Shown here: piece by piece, positions 16,618 through 27,117 of the stretch
Numbering within the stretch: position 1 is the first letter of the stretch
Layout of the letters: each line of letters opens with the position of its first letter
Source: Clostridium guangxiense
GTDB lineage: Bacteria; Bacillota; Clostridia; Clostridiales; Clostridiaceae
DNA: 64,000 bases
NCBI RefSeq assembly: GCF_021043395.1
Contig: NZ_JAJNKE010000002.1
Coordinates: forward strand, 58,056-122,055
Direction: 5' to 3'
Position numbers and translations under genes: made by a program
The notes under the pieces: model-generated
What the model was told of the DNA's origin: nothing
Seen by the model: only the letters and a program-made list of their open reading frames with translations
The model's database searches: none

Positions 16618-16620
16618 AAA

Positions 16621-17115
16621 TTATTTTATAAATACAGCATTTGTGTCTTTACAATTTACATTTTGTTTATTATATGTAAAATTTCTCTCTTTTAAATCTA
16701 AAAATATTATAGGAACAACTAAAGATTTTACTTTATCTTTTATTGAGGCTATATCAACGCTTAATATAAGATCTCCGGCCTTAACTCTATCTTCACTTGA
16801 GACGTGAGCGGTGAAACCTTCACCTTTTAAGTTAACTGTATCAAGTCCAAAATGAATTAATACTTCTATACCATCACTATTTTTAATTGTAATTGCGTGT
16901 TTAGTTGGAAAGATGCTTGTCACTATACCATCGAAAGGAGAAAATACATTTCCATCTGAAGGTATTATTGCAAAACCATCACCCATCATGCGTTGAGAGA
17001 AGACGTCATCATCTACAGTATCTAAACTTATTATTTCACCAGATACTGGTACTAAAAATTTGGTGATTTTTTCATTTTTTTTGTTTGTTATTATATTTTT
17101 TAATTTGCTGAACAT
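16621..17115 (-). CDS. PTS sugar transporter subunit IIA, glucose (Crr) type
   Basis: Cytoplasmic phosphocarrier that takes phosphate from HPr and passes it to a IIB domain. The 164-residue protein has the IIA-Glc beta fold with SGEIISLDTVDDDVFSQRMMGDGFAI, SPFDGIVTSIFPTKHAITI (first His) and VLIHFGLDTVNLKGEGF with the phosphorylated His near residue 92. It is the last gene of the minus-strand alpha-glucoside operon and supplies the IIA function that the IICB protein lacks. AGGAGG lies upstream of the start (complement of TCCCTCCTG at 17121-17129). Confidence 0.92.
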   Translation of the reverse strand: MFSKLKNIITNKKNEKITKFLVPVSGEIISLDTVDDDVFSQRMMGDGFAIIPSDGNVFSPFDGIVTSIFPTKHAITIKNSDGIEVLIHFGLDTVNLKGEGFTAHVSSEDRVKAGDLILSVDIASIKDKVKSLVVPIIFLDLKERNFTYNKQNVNCKDTNAVFIK

Positions 17116-17143
17116 TTTAATCCCTCCTGATTTTTAACCTAAA

Positions 17144-17917
17144 TTATTTCTGATTTTTAGGATTTGTTTTAGCTTTTTTTAAATATTGACTAAATATAAC
17201 TTCAAATAACATAAGTACATTAGGATAAAAAGAATTTGGTATTTTATTTCTATCATCCATAACGTGCTTATCATATATTTTAAAATTAATAAAGGATAAG
17301 CTTGCTAAAGTATTATTTGTTTGATTTGTAAAAGATACTATTTTAATGTTGTTTTTTTTGGCAAGTTTTGCAGCGTTTATAATAAAATCAGTTTCTCCGG
17401 ATTTTGAAACTACAATTAATAATTTAGCATTTTGTGCATTTACATCGTAATTTTCGTATGCATCACTTAAAATACATCGGAAACCAGATATAAGTAATTT
17501 TTTATTTATGTATTCTATTATTGGTATAGAAAATCCTTGACCACAGGTATACATTATTTCATGCTTATTTTTTTCAAGTAAGTTTACAAATTTGTTTATA
17601 TTGTCGATGTCTATTAGTGATAGCAATTCATTTACATTTATGCCGAAGTATTCGTTGGTAACATCATTATTTTGCGGAATATTTTTAGCTTTTAGAGTGA
17701 AAAATAAATTGTAGTACATATCTAAGAATCCTGAATAACCTAATTTTTTAGACAAATTCATTATAGTTGAAGTGCTTGTATAATGTTTTTTGGCGATTCC
17801 CCTTACTCCAATTTTTTTAACAATTTGTATATTATTTATTATGTATATTAATATGTTTTCTTCTATTTTGGTAAGATGGTTTTTGTAAACTATTTTACTT
17901 ATATCAATTTTAGCCAT
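17144..17917 (-). CDS. RpiR-family transcriptional regulator with SIS domain
   Basis: A 257-residue regulator: N-terminal RpiR winged helix (residues about 1-75, including KIGVRGIAKKHYTSTSTIMNLSKKLGYSGFLDMY) and a C-terminal SIS sugar-phosphate binding domain (residues about 105-235, IMYTCGQGFSIPIIEYINKKL, LLIVVSKSGETDFIINAAKLAKKNNIKIVSFTN). RpiR proteins in PTS operons usually sense phosphorylated disaccharides. Its place between malH and the IIA gene matches the malR position in clostridial alpha-glucoside operons, so it probably controls this operon. The start has AGGTG upstream. Confidence 0.9.
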   Translation of the reverse strand: MAKIDISKIVYKNHLTKIEENILIYIINNIQIVKKIGVRGIAKKHYTSTSTIMNLSKKLGYSGFLDMYYNLFFTLKAKNIPQNNDVTNEYFGINVNELLSLIDIDNINKFVNLLEKNKHEIMYTCGQGFSIPIIEYINKKLLISGFRCILSDAYENYDVNAQNAKLLIVVSKSGETDFIINAAKLAKKNNIKIVSFTNQTNNTLASLSFINFKIYDKHVMDDRNKIPNSFYPNVLMLFEVIFSQYLKKAKTNPKNQK

Positions 17918-17979
17918 GATTCAATTCACCTCTTATATAAAGTATATTAAATAATTTTTTTTTATACAAGAGTGTTGAA

Positions 17980-18029
17980 AATAAGGAACTGCCATGTGGA
18001 TAATTACTATATTGGGACAGCTCCTTATT
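17980..18029 (-). terminator. hairpin between malH and the RpiR gene
   Basis: AATAAGGAACTGCC (17980-17993) pairs with GGGACAGCTCCTTATT (18014-18029). On the minus strand it follows malH by about 10 bases and is followed by TTCAACA, so it is probably a leaky intra-operon terminator that lowers expression of the regulator and IIA genes. Confidence 0.65.
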
Positions 18030-18038
18030 ATTATTTTA

Positions 18039-19379
<1,341 letters not shown>

Positions 19380-19453
19380 CTATCTTATTTTTATATATAA
19401 CAGTTCTAAAAATAAAATTTTATATAATTAAAACTGAATACTGACTGAAATTT

Positions 19454-21031
19454 TTAGTTATTATCAAGGTATTTGTCTACCTTATTTCTTATATTACTTA
19501 CTTTAGGACCATATATTACTTGAATGTTATTACCATTTTTTATTACTCCAGAAGCACCTGTGCTTTTCAATGTAGTTTCATTTATAATACTTGGGTCTTT
19601 GACATCTACTCTAAGTCTTGAAAAACAATTGTTAACAGTTTCTATGTTAGTTTTACCACCTAATGCTTCAACAATTGTAAAGGCTATGTCGTCACCTTTT
19701 TCATTTGTGCTTTTAGTAGATTTATTTATTTTAGCTTTATAATCAGCCTTTGTGTGAAGTTTAACGTCTTCTGTAGCATCTTCTCGACCAGGAGTTTTTA
19801 GATTCATTTTCTTTATTAAGAAAGTAAAAAGAAAATAAAAAACAACGATTTCTATGAGACCTACAAGTATAAATACAGGATATCTCGTTTTAGATATTCC
19901 TGCTGGAAGATTATAAGCTAAAAAGTCTATCATTCCTCCAGCTGCATAGCATCTTGCTCCAAAGATTACTGCTACTGTTTGAAACAATCCATCAAATATA
20001 GAATATATCACCCATAAGATAGGAGCTACAAATAAAAATGTAAATTCAAGAGGCTCAGTAATTCCTACAAGAAAAGAAGTTGCAGCAGCAGGTATAAGTA
20101 GGGCTTTTACTTTTTGTTTATTTTGTGGTTTTGCAGTTTTGTAAAAGGCAAGTGATGCACCAATTAATCCAAACATTTTGACCATTCCATATTGAAGATA
20201 TTTTGCAGATGGATCAAATAGTTTGGAAGATGAGTTACCTAATTCCGCTAAGAATATATTATAGGCACCATAGTATGTTTTGCCACCAATTGTTAAGGTG
20301 CCACCTATATTTGAGTAAGAAAATGGAGTCCATATTAGATGATGAAGTCCTGTTGGAATGAGGACTCTGTTGAGGAAACCATAAATAAATACTCCAATAT
20401 AACCAGAAACATTAATAAAGTTTGTAAGACTGTTAATAGCAATTGCAATAACAGGCCAAATGTAACTTAAAATTATAGCGAGAACTAGAAGGATTGGTAC
20501 TAGTACTATAAATACAAATCGTGTGTTGCCATAAAACGAAAATGCACCAGGAAATTCAGTGTTGCAAAATTTATTATGAATAATAGCTATTAGGATTCCT
20601 AAAATTATTCCTAAGAATACACCCATATCTATTACTTGAAAACCAAGTATGACGGTTTGACCAGTCCCATATAAGTCTGAAGTGGCTTTATATTTTACGA
20701 GCTTTCCTGTGAGTTTTAACCATTGATTATCTGCCCCAAGAAATACTAAAAAAGAAAGCAGTGATATTAATGCTGATTCAGCTTTTTTTTCTCTTGCAAG
20801 CCCCATTGTTATACCAACACAAAGAACTAAACTAAGATTGTTCATTATAGGCCATAAACCACTTGAAATAAAATTTCCTATGTTTATTAAGAAGTTAGTA
20901 TGACCGACAATTGCAGGATTGCTTAAAATTGATGACAATGCAATTATTATACCAACGATTGGAAGAAAAAGTACTGGAACAATAATTGCTCGTGAAAATG
21001 TTTGCATGCCGTTTAATATTTTTTCTTTCAT
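19454..21031 (-). CDS. PTS alpha-glucoside (maltose/glucose family) IICB component
   Basis: Membrane permease that imports and phosphorylates alpha-glucosides. The IIC domain (residues about 1-400) has ten or so hydrophobic segments and the sequence VGITEPLEFTFLFVAPILW, the conserved substrate-site motif of the glucose superfamily. The IIB domain (about 440-525) carries NNCFSRLRVDVKD with the phosphorylated cysteine. IIA is encoded by a separate gene at the operon end. GAGGGA lies upstream of the start. With malH behind it the substrates are most likely maltose-type disaccharides. As the first gene it follows a 400-bp AT-rich leader. Confidence 0.94.
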   Translation of the reverse strand: MKEKILNGMQTFSRAIIVPVLFLPIVGIIIALSSILSNPAIVGHTNFLINIGNFISSGLWPIMNNLSLVLCVGITMGLAREKKAESALISLLSFLVFLGADNQWLKLTGKLVKYKATSDLYGTGQTVILGFQVIDMGVFLGIILGILIAIIHNKFCNTEFPGAFSFYGNTRFVFIVLVPILLVLAIILSYIWPVIAIAINSLTNFINVSGYIGVFIYGFLNRVLIPTGLHHLIWTPFSYSNIGGTLTIGGKTYYGAYNIFLAELGNSSSKLFDPSAKYLQYGMVKMFGLIGASLAFYKTAKPQNKQKVKALLIPAAATSFLVGITEPLEFTFLFVAPILWVIYSIFDGLFQTVAVIFGARCYAAGGMIDFLAYNLPAGISKTRYPVFILVGLIEIVVFYFLFTFLIKKMNLKTPGREDATEDVKLHTKADYKAKINKSTKSTNEKGDDIAFTIVEALGGKTNIETVNNCFSRLRVDVKDPSIINETTLKSTGASGVIKNGNNIQVIYGPKVSNIRNKVDKYLDNN

Positions 21032-21212
21032 AATTATCCCTCTTTTATAAATATTATTTAACAGGTTTATATTTTTAATAATGCGTTTTAAAAAATTTTA
21101 GCAGCTGCTAGTAAATTTTGTTTACTCTTTACAGTTTTAATTTATCAAATATTTTATAAAAAAAAATACTTTTCGGACATTATGAAACTTGTTATGCTTA
21201 GTTGTAACATGT

Positions 21213-21226
21213 TTTAAACGTTTTCT
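21213..21226 (-). promoter_or_regulatory. cre-like site upstream of the PTS operon
   Basis: On the minus strand AGAAAACGTTTAAA matches the CcpA box TGNAANCGNTNNCA at all but two positions. It lies about 180 bp upstream of the IICB start. The remaining 21032-21475 sequence is AT-rich leader where I see no other feature. Confidence 0.4.
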
Positions 21227-21506
21227 ATATTGAAATGTATTTTTTAAGCTATATTTTAAAATATAACTTTATATGGCATATACGAATTTTAAGAGGAAGT
21301 TTTTGAAATATTTTTTGTATTAGGCTAAATATAAAAACTTTTTATTACTTTTTGTAATGAACAATTTATGCTAGAGTAATAAAAAAGAATTATTATAATA
21401 ATTGAAGTTATAATGATTGGAGTTGAAATGTTTATGTTTAAAATTTTTGAAGGAATACTTTAAGAGTATAGTCTTTTGCTGCCGCTTATTTGGACTATAG
21501 GAGGAT

Positions 21507-21938
21507 ATGAAAATGGAAATACAAGAGTAGAGGCTCTAAAAAATATAAATTTAACCGTAAATGAAGGAGAATTTGAAGTAGTTGTAGGACCAAGTGGTTC
21601 TGGCAAAAGTACTTTTCTTCATATTGTTGGAGGGGGTGAAAAAGCAGTGGACAAAAATTATCTTGAAGCAATAATGGATATTTTAGGTATAAAGGATAGA
21701 AGATTTAAGATCTTATTTTCAAAGTCCAAATGAACTTAGAAATAATTTTATAGTTAAGATTATAGTATTTTTAGTAAGCATAATAGTGGTATCTAGTGCT
21801 GCACTTATATATAATTCTTTTAATATATCAGTTATGGAGGGAATAAAACATTTTGGAATTTTGAGATCTATAGGTGAAACTCCAAAGCAAATAAAAAAGC
21901 TAATTATTAACATAGATTTATGGAGGATTTTTTTGTAA
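21507..21938 (+). pseudogene. relic of a bacitracin/MacB-type ABC exporter
   Basis: Fragments of an ATPase gene and a permease gene run together. After a good ribosome site (AGGAGG, 21499-21504) the ATG frame stops within eight codons. A second frame continues with [19 protein letters not shown] and the Walker A segment [18 protein letters not shown]. It then loses the signature, Walker B and most of the permease, and ends in another frame with the FtsX-like permease tail (VSIIVVSSAALIYNSFNISVMEG, HFGILRSIGETPKQIKKLI). Both an early deletion with frameshift and a large internal deletion are implied. It is not functional. Confidence 0.85.
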
Positions 21939-22025
21939 ATAATACATAAATCTTAATCTTAAAATGCATAAATATTTAATTTAAAATGTCATAAAATAAC
22001 TGGTACAAACTTAAATCGCAGTGCA

Positions 22026-22265
22026 ATTTTCCGTAGGTACGTAGGAAAATGTTCCTTAAACTACCGTGTAATGAGAAGTAAAAGTATTGAAGAAATAGTT
22101 TAAATAAAATTTTATAAATCTTAGGTAGAAAACTTAAAAAAACCTTAGATGTTTCAATTGTTTAAGCATTTTTTTAGCGAGTTATTGAAACTTCTTAGGT
22201 TTTTAAAGTTTTTTATCTTAGATTTATTAATTTTATTCAATATTTTAAGATACTTTTACTTCGCA
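22026..22265 (+). repeat. foldback element family, copy C
   Basis: Head TTTTCCGTAGGTACGTAGGAAAA (22027 on, given as two near-direct GTAGG blocks) and ACTACCGTGT, followed by a hairpin from GAGAAGTAAAAGTATT (22073-22088) to its partner ending CGC at 22264. Mid-arms AATCTTAGGT-AGAAAACTT (about 22117) pair with AAGTTTTTTATC-TTAGATT (about 22206-22224). Apex arms TGTTTCAATT and TTATTGAAACTTCTTAGG are close to copy B. The right end stops one base before the TAA of the HD-GYP gene on the other strand (22266-22268). Confidence 0.85.
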
Positions 22266-23252
22266 TTATTCTATTAGTATTTTATCTATTGCTAAGCTAT
22301 TTTCCGATAATAGATTTACAAAATATTTTTTGGATTTAATGACTACCTGTATAACTGGACGAAGAGGAAAACCCTTATTTTGCATAATTACTTTTCCTTC
22401 AATGCCATTTGTAAGTGAAACTCTAATGCCATTTGGATAACAATATATTGAAGCAGTAAAATCTTTATATATTGTAAAATCATATTTTTGGTTTGTATCA
22501 GCAGTTATTTTTTCAATAATTTCTAATGGAAAATATGCATTCTCTCCGTATGTTAAGTTTGCATATTCATCACATATTGATATAATCTTGCCAAATTCAT
22601 ATATTTTATCTTCTTCTAATCCTTCTGGATAACCTTTACCATCTACTCTTTCATGATGATGAAGTATACCAATTGCAGTTGTGGAGGGAAAGTCATTCGT
22701 CTTTTTTAATAGCTTGTACCCTGCATTCACATGCTCTTTACCTGGCTTGAATAATTTGCCAACATCATGAAGAAGTGCACTTATGCATAAGTTTAATAGC
22801 TTAGAACCGCTGTAATTTTTATTTATTCCAACCATTAATGTTAGTATAGCTACATCAATTGAATGAATCTCTAGATTTAAGCTATCATCTAATTTTCCTA
22901 TGTTATTAAAAAGAAAGGCGTTCTCGGATAAATTTATGTTTTCAATTAATTCATTGGCGATGCTTTCAATTTCACTGTATTTAATTGCTGCTTCTTTTTT
23001 TGCAATTTTAAACTTTTCATTTAATTTTCTTATAATAGTTATTTTTTTAGATGGATCTATAACTTGCTGAAGTGTAAATTCATCGCTGCCATCTTCTACA
23101 TAAACAGTATTTATGCCCATTTTTTGAATTTTTTTGATTGCAATTTCATTAAGTATTACGCCTTTATTCATGTATAGGATACCATTCGTATTATATAATG
23201 CTACAGCTAAAGTTTCTCCATCTAGTTTCTTATTTAGTACGACTAATTTCAT
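22266..23252 (-). CDS. HD-GYP domain protein, probable c-di-GMP phosphodiesterase
   Basis: 328 residues. The N-terminal 100 residues resemble the small beta domain found before many HD-GYP domains. The HD-GYP domain (about 120-260) shows ISALLHDVGKLFKPGKEHVNAGYKLL (HD pair), GILHHHERVDGKGYPEGLEEDKI (HHExxDGxGYP signature) and ISICDEYANLTYGENAY. It would hydrolyse c-di-GMP in the cytoplasm. The start ATG has no clear ribosome site; a strong GGATGG lies 55 bases upstream. The long leader holds a c-di-GMP-I riboswitch and a CcpA-box-like site, so feedback by its own substrate is likely. It ends flush against a foldback repeat. Confidence 0.9.
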   Translation of the reverse strand: MKLVVLNKKLDGETLAVALYNTNGILYMNKGVILNEIAIKKIQKMGINTVYVEDGSDEFTLQQVIDPSKKITIIRKLNEKFKIAKKEAAIKYSEIESIANELIENINLSENAFLFNNIGKLDDSLNLEIHSIDVAILTLMVGINKNYSGSKLLNLCISALLHDVGKLFKPGKEHVNAGYKLLKKTNDFPSTTAIGILHHHERVDGKGYPEGLEEDKIYEFGKIISICDEYANLTYGENAYFPLEIIEKITADTNQKYDFTIYKDFTASIYCYPNGIRVSLTNGIEGKVIMQNKGFPLRPVIQVVIKSKKYFVNLLSENSLAIDKILIE

Positions 23253-23374
23253 AAAGTATTTCGTTATTTGAAAATATTAAAATATTTGTATATTCTAATA
23301 AAGTGATAACGACTTTCACCATCCTTTATTTTTATATTTTATTATTGAGTAAATAAGTTCAATGCAATTAGAGG

Positions 23375-23388
23375 TGTAAGCGCTTATA
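23375..23388 (-). promoter_or_regulatory. strong cre-like site in the HD-GYP leader
   Basis: TGTAAGCGCTTATA matches the CcpA box TGNAANCGNTNNCA at 13 of 14 positions and contains the palindrome AAGCGCTT. It lies between the riboswitch and the HD-GYP start, so CcpA binding there could act as a roadblock. Confidence 0.5.
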
Positions 23389-23464
23389 GTTGCCATATTT
23401 GTAGAGATAGAATTATATTTTTATTGTTATAAAAATAAGAAGATGAAGTTGGCGTGTTAAACAT
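23384..23464 (-). CDS. possible 26-codon leader peptide
   Basis: Minus-strand ATG at 23464 with AGGGAG seven bases upstream opens a 26-codon frame ending in TAA. The predicted peptide begins MFNTPTSSSYFYNN and ends in ILSLQIWQL. It lies in the leader between the c-di-GMP riboswitch and the HD-GYP gene. A good ribosome site is the only support; it may be a chance frame. Confidence 0.3.
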   Translation of the reverse strand: MFNTPTSSSYFYNNKNIILSLQIWQL

Positions 23465-23659
23465 GAAATGACTCCCTAGAATACCTGCGTTAATCATAAT
23501 TAATGAAGCTTTTGTATAAATATAATTATATATTTATTTTACATAAAATTACTTTTATTAGTTTAAATCTATTTTTAAATTCTCAATAAAAATTCTCACA
23601 TAAATTATTAATTTACCAACATATTTTTAATAAAATAAAAATTCTACATAAAATTTTAA

Positions 23660-23760
23660 TCTTCTTTTAAAAGATTAACTTTATGGCAACCTGACGATCA
23701 TGGCATGATTGCTTTAGACTCATGGCTTTGCGCCGTCATCTTTCGATGATTTTGCCCATA
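23660..23760 (-). promoter_or_regulatory. c-di-GMP-I (GEMM) riboswitch with terminator hairpin
   Basis: Read on the minus strand from 23757: GGGCAAAATCATCGAAAGATGA, then CGGCGCAAAGCC, a second hairpin arm region around AGTCTAAAG, and finally GTCAGGTTGCC ending at 23685. These are the hallmark segments of GEMM-I: the GGGCAAA start, the GAAA tetraloop stem, GCGCAAAGCC and the closing GGTTGCC. Just downstream (about 23657-23676) AATCTTTT-AAAAGAAGATT with a T-run can form a terminator. The next annotated gene on this strand is the HD-GYP protein, about 400 bases away. Confidence 0.9.
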
Positions 23761-23891
23761 ATTAGCAAAAAATTATAAATATATATTAATAATAGCATTA
23801 TTATTACAAAATGTCCATTTAAATTAAAAGCTATTTTATGATGTAGAAATAATTAAAAAAATAATATATAATAAAATTTAAGAAGTAAGTA

Positions 23892-23922
23892 AACGGTTAA
23901 CATACCGTTGAAAACGATTTAT
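23892..23922 (+). promoter_or_regulatory. operator-like palindrome before the alpha-mannosidase gene
   Basis: AACGGT (23892-23897) and ACCGTT (23904-23909) form a perfect 6-bp inverted repeat with 6-bp spacing, directly followed by TGAAAACGATTTAT (23909-23922), which matches a CcpA box at 12 of 14 positions. The pair ends just before the ribosome site, in the position of a repressor operator. LacI-type proteins often bind such sites; no such regulator is in the window. Confidence 0.5.
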
Positions 23923-23940
23923 AAAAAAGGGGATTTAGAT

Positions 23941-26900
23941 ATGAAGTATATTCTAGAAAGAGTACAGAAAACATGTGATGAATTAAAAGGTTATGTTTAT
24001 TCACAAAAAATACCAATAACTAGTTATAAAATTCACGATGGTAATTTTCTTGGAATGAAGGAAATGGATAAAATCAAAGAAGGCTGGCGAGATTTTAAAA
24101 CAGAAGATTTATGGGGAGGAAGGGATAAACATTCATGGTTCAAAACTAAAGTTGAAGTGCCAAAAGAATTTGCTGGCAAGACCATTGCATTAAATTTTTA
24201 TACTTTTGAAGAGGGTTGGGATGCAGTAAATCCGCAATTTATAATCTATATAAATGGCAAACAAGTACAAGCATTGGATATTAATCATAGAGAGGTAATG
24301 ATATCTCATAAGGTCCAAGGTGGTGAGATTTACAATATAGACTTACATGCTTATGGGGGTATGCTTAAGGATAAAAAGGCTACACTTAATGGCGAACTAG
24401 TTATTATAGACAGTAAAACAAGAGAATTATACTTTAATCTACAAGTTCCTGCATTGGTCTGCAAAAATTTAGATTCTCAAGACAAAAGAAGAATAGACAT
24501 GCTTAATGTGTTAAATAGCGCAGTTAATATACTTGATTTTAGAAAAGTATTTTCGGAAGAGTACTATAGCAGTATTAATAAGGCAAATCAATATTTAAAA
24601 AGTGAGTTCTATGAAAAACTTTGTGGTGATAGTGATGTTACTGCTACTTGTGTAGGTCATACTCACATAGATGTTGCATGGATGTGGACAGTGGCACAAA
24701 CAAGGGAAAAGGCTGGAAGAAGTTTTTCAACTGTTTTAAAGCTTATGGAGGAATATCCAGAGTATATTTTTATGTCTAGCCAGCCTCAGCTTTATAAGTT
24801 TGTGAAAGAAGATTATCCAGAAATATATTCTAAAATAAAGGAAAAGGTTAAAGAAGGGAAATGGGAACCAGAAGGTGCTATGTGGCTTGAAGCAGATTGT
24901 AATGTGACTTCAGGAGAATCTCTTGTGCGTCAAATATTATTTGGCAAGAGATTTTTTAAAGAAGAATTTGATGTCGAAAGTGAAGTACTGTGGCTTCCAG
25001 ATGTATTTGGATACAGTGCAGCACTTCCGCAGATACTAAAAAAGTCTGATGTTAATTATTTTATGACAACTAAAATTTCTTGGAATCAATTTAATAAAAT
25101 ACCTTATGATACATTTATGTGGAAAGGTATAGATGGAACTGAAATTCTCACACACTTTGTAACAACTAAAGATATATCCGGTCCGTTAAGCGATCATTTT
25201 ACGACATATAATGGGAATATACATCCGGAAGCTATTATGGGAGCGTGGGATAGATACCAGCAAAAGGATATAAATGATGATGTTCTTGTGTGCTTTGGCT
25301 ATGGAGATGGTGGCGGTGGAGCCACATATGAGATGCTTGAAACTGCAAGAAGATTAAATAAAGGAATTCCAGGGTGTCCTAAGGTTAAAATGGGGACTTC
25401 GAAGGATTATTTTAAAAGAATTGAAAGTAAGGTTAAGGATAATAAAAGGCTTCCAAAATGGGTAGGCGAATTGTATCTTGAATATCATAGAGGAACATAT
25501 ACTTCAATGGCAAGAAATAAAAGAGATAATAGACTTAGTGAAAACATTTATATTACTGCTGAAAAGTTAAATTCTATGGCTGCATTTTTGAATAAAGATT
25601 ATTGTAGTGAAAAATTAAATAAGGGTTGGGAAAACATACTTCTTAATCAATTTCATGATATATTACCTGGTTCATCCATAAAAGAGGTATATGAGGTTAC
25701 AAATGAAGAATATAAAGACATAATAAGTTCTGGTAAGGAGGTTTTAAAAGATTCAGCTGAATTTATAGCATCAAGGATAGGATTAAATGAAAAATCAGTT
25801 GTGGTGTTTAATTCATTGTCTTTTACAAGAAGTGATATTTCTAAGTTTGAAGTTCCTCTTGATATAAAAAATCCAGCTGTTATTGATGAAAATGGACTGG
25901 AAATAGTTTGCCAGAGAATTCCACAAAATAAAGCTATTTTCTTTGCAGATAGTGTCCCTGCAAATGGATATAAAGCTTATTCTGTAGTAGAAGCATCAAA
26001 AGACAATGTATTACCTGAAATATTATCTAGTACTAGACTAGCAGAAAACAAATTCTTTAAGATTGTATTTGATGAAAATGGAGAAGTAAGCTCATTATAT
26101 GACAAGAGAAATGAAAGAGAGGTTATAAAGGTAGGTTCATTAGGAAATGAACTTCAGGCATTTGAGGATAAGCCTATGAATTTTGATAACTGGGATATAG
26201 ATATATACTATTCGGAAAAGATGTGGAAGGTCAATGATGTATCCAGTATAAGTATTGTAGAAAATGGATCTGTTAGAGCAGCTTTAGAAATAAAAAGAAA
26301 GTTTGTCGATTCAACTATAGTCCAAAAAATATATATTTATAGAGACATCGCAAGAATTGACTTTAATAGTTATGTTGATTGGAAGCAATCTCAAGTTCTT
26401 CTCAAAGCAGCATTTCCAGTTGATATTAATTCAAGTAAAGCTACTTATGAAATTCAATATGGAAATATAGAAAGACCAACGCACGAAAATACTTCCTGGG
26501 ATATGGCTAGGTTTGAGGTTTGTGGACATAAATGGGCTGATTTATCAGAAGATGGTTTTGGCATAAGTTTGCTAAATGACAGCAAATATGGATATGATAT
26601 AAAAGATGGTATTATGAGACTTACACTTATAAAGAGTGGGGTAGATCCCAATCCTGATGCAGATAAAGAAGAGCATTTTTTTACCTATTCACTTTATCCT
26701 CATAAAGGAGATTGGAGAGAAGGAAATACTGTCCAAATGGCATATATGCTTAATAATCCTCTTTATACTGTTTTAGAGGAAAAGCATGATGGGATTTTAC
26801 AAAGAGAAATTTCTTTTGCAAAAATTGATAAAGATAATGTAATAATGGAAGTTATGAAAAAAGCAGAAGATAGTTCTCATGTAATAATAAGAGTATATGA

Positions 26901-27075
26901 GTGTTATAATAAAAGAAGTAATGTAACTATGGAATTCTTTAAGAATATAGAAAGCGTATGTGAGTGTAATTTAATGGAAAGATATTTGAATGATGTGGAA
27001 TTTATAGGAAACAAAATTAGCTTTGCAATTAAGCCTTATGAGATAAAAAGCTTTAAAATCAAGTTTGACATTTAA
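23941..27075 (+). CDS. alpha-mannosidase, GH38
   Basis: Cytoplasmic zinc glycoside hydrolase that releases alpha-linked mannose, probably from imported N-glycan or mannan fragments. About 1,044 residues from ATG 23941, which has AAAAGGGG upstream; the TTG at 23908 lies in the operator. The GH38 core shows GHTHIDVAWMWTVAQTREKAGRS (zinc His and Asp), WLPDVFGYSAALPQIL with the nucleophile Asp near residue 355, and NQFHDILPGSSI. The C-terminal beta domains continue to the end with DVDWKQSQ-like and HKWADLSEDGFGISLLNDSKYGYD motifs. No signal peptide is seen. No transporter is adjacent. Confidence 0.95.
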   Translation: MKYILERVQKTCDELKGYVYSQKIPITSYKIHDGNFLGMKEMDKIKEGWRDFKTEDLWGGRDKHSWFKTKVEVPKEFAGKTIALNFYTFEEGWDAVNPQFIIYINGKQVQALDINHREVMISHKVQGGEIYNIDLHAYGGMLKDKKATLNGELVIIDSKTRELYFNLQVPALVCKNLDSQDKRRIDMLNVLNSAVNILDFRKVFSEEYYSSINKANQYLKSEFYEKLCGDSDVTATCVGHTHIDVAWMWTVAQTREKAGRSFSTVLKLMEEYPEYIFMSSQPQLYKFVKEDYPEIYSKIKEKVKEGKWEPEGAMWLEADCNVTSGESLVRQILFGKRFFKEEFDVESEVLWLPDVFGYSAALPQILKKSDVNYFMTTKISWNQFNKIPYDTFMWKGIDGTEILTHFVTTKDISGPLSDHFTTYNGNIHPEAIMGAWDRYQQKDINDDVLVCFGYGDGGGGATYEMLETARRLNKGIPGCPKVKMGTSKDYFKRIESKVKDNKRLPKWVGELYLEYHRGTYTSMARNKRDNRLSENIYITAEKLNSMAAFLNKDYCSEKLNKGWENILLNQFHDILPGSSIKEVYEVTNEEYKDIISSGKEVLKDSAEFIASRIGLNEKSVVVFNSLSFTRSDISKFEVPLDIKNPAVIDENGLEIVCQRIPQNKAIFFADSVPANGYKAYSVVEASKDNVLPEILSSTRLAENKFFKIVFDENGEVSSLYDKRNEREVIKVGSLGNELQAFEDKPMNFDNWDIDIYYSEKMWKVNDVSSISIVENGSVRAALEIKRKFVDSTIVQKIYIYRDIARIDFNSYVDWKQSQVLLKAAFPVDINSSKATYEIQYGNIERPTHENTSWDMARFEVCGHKWADLSEDGFGISLLNDSKYGYDIKDGIMRLTLIKSGVDPNPDADKEEHFFTYSLYPHKGDWREGNTVQMAYMLNNPLYTVLEEKHDGILQREISFAKIDKDNVIMEVMKKAEDSSHVIIRVYECYNKRSNVTMEFFKNIESVCECNLMERYLNDVEFIGNKISFAIKPYEIKSFKIKFDI

Positions 27076-27117
27076 GAGCATCTTTGGTAACATATAAAAA
27101 ATAAATAATTAAAGGCT

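Noticed and set aside
21476-21733. Intact ABC transporter ATPase gene
   Set aside because: Signature and Walker B are missing, the frame changes twice and the permease tail is fused; it is a relic.
23253-23340. GTG-started 29-codon frame overlapping the HD-GYP start (translational coupling)
   Set aside because: The ribosome-like GGATGG is only a few bases from the GTG, too close for normal initiation; left as unproven.
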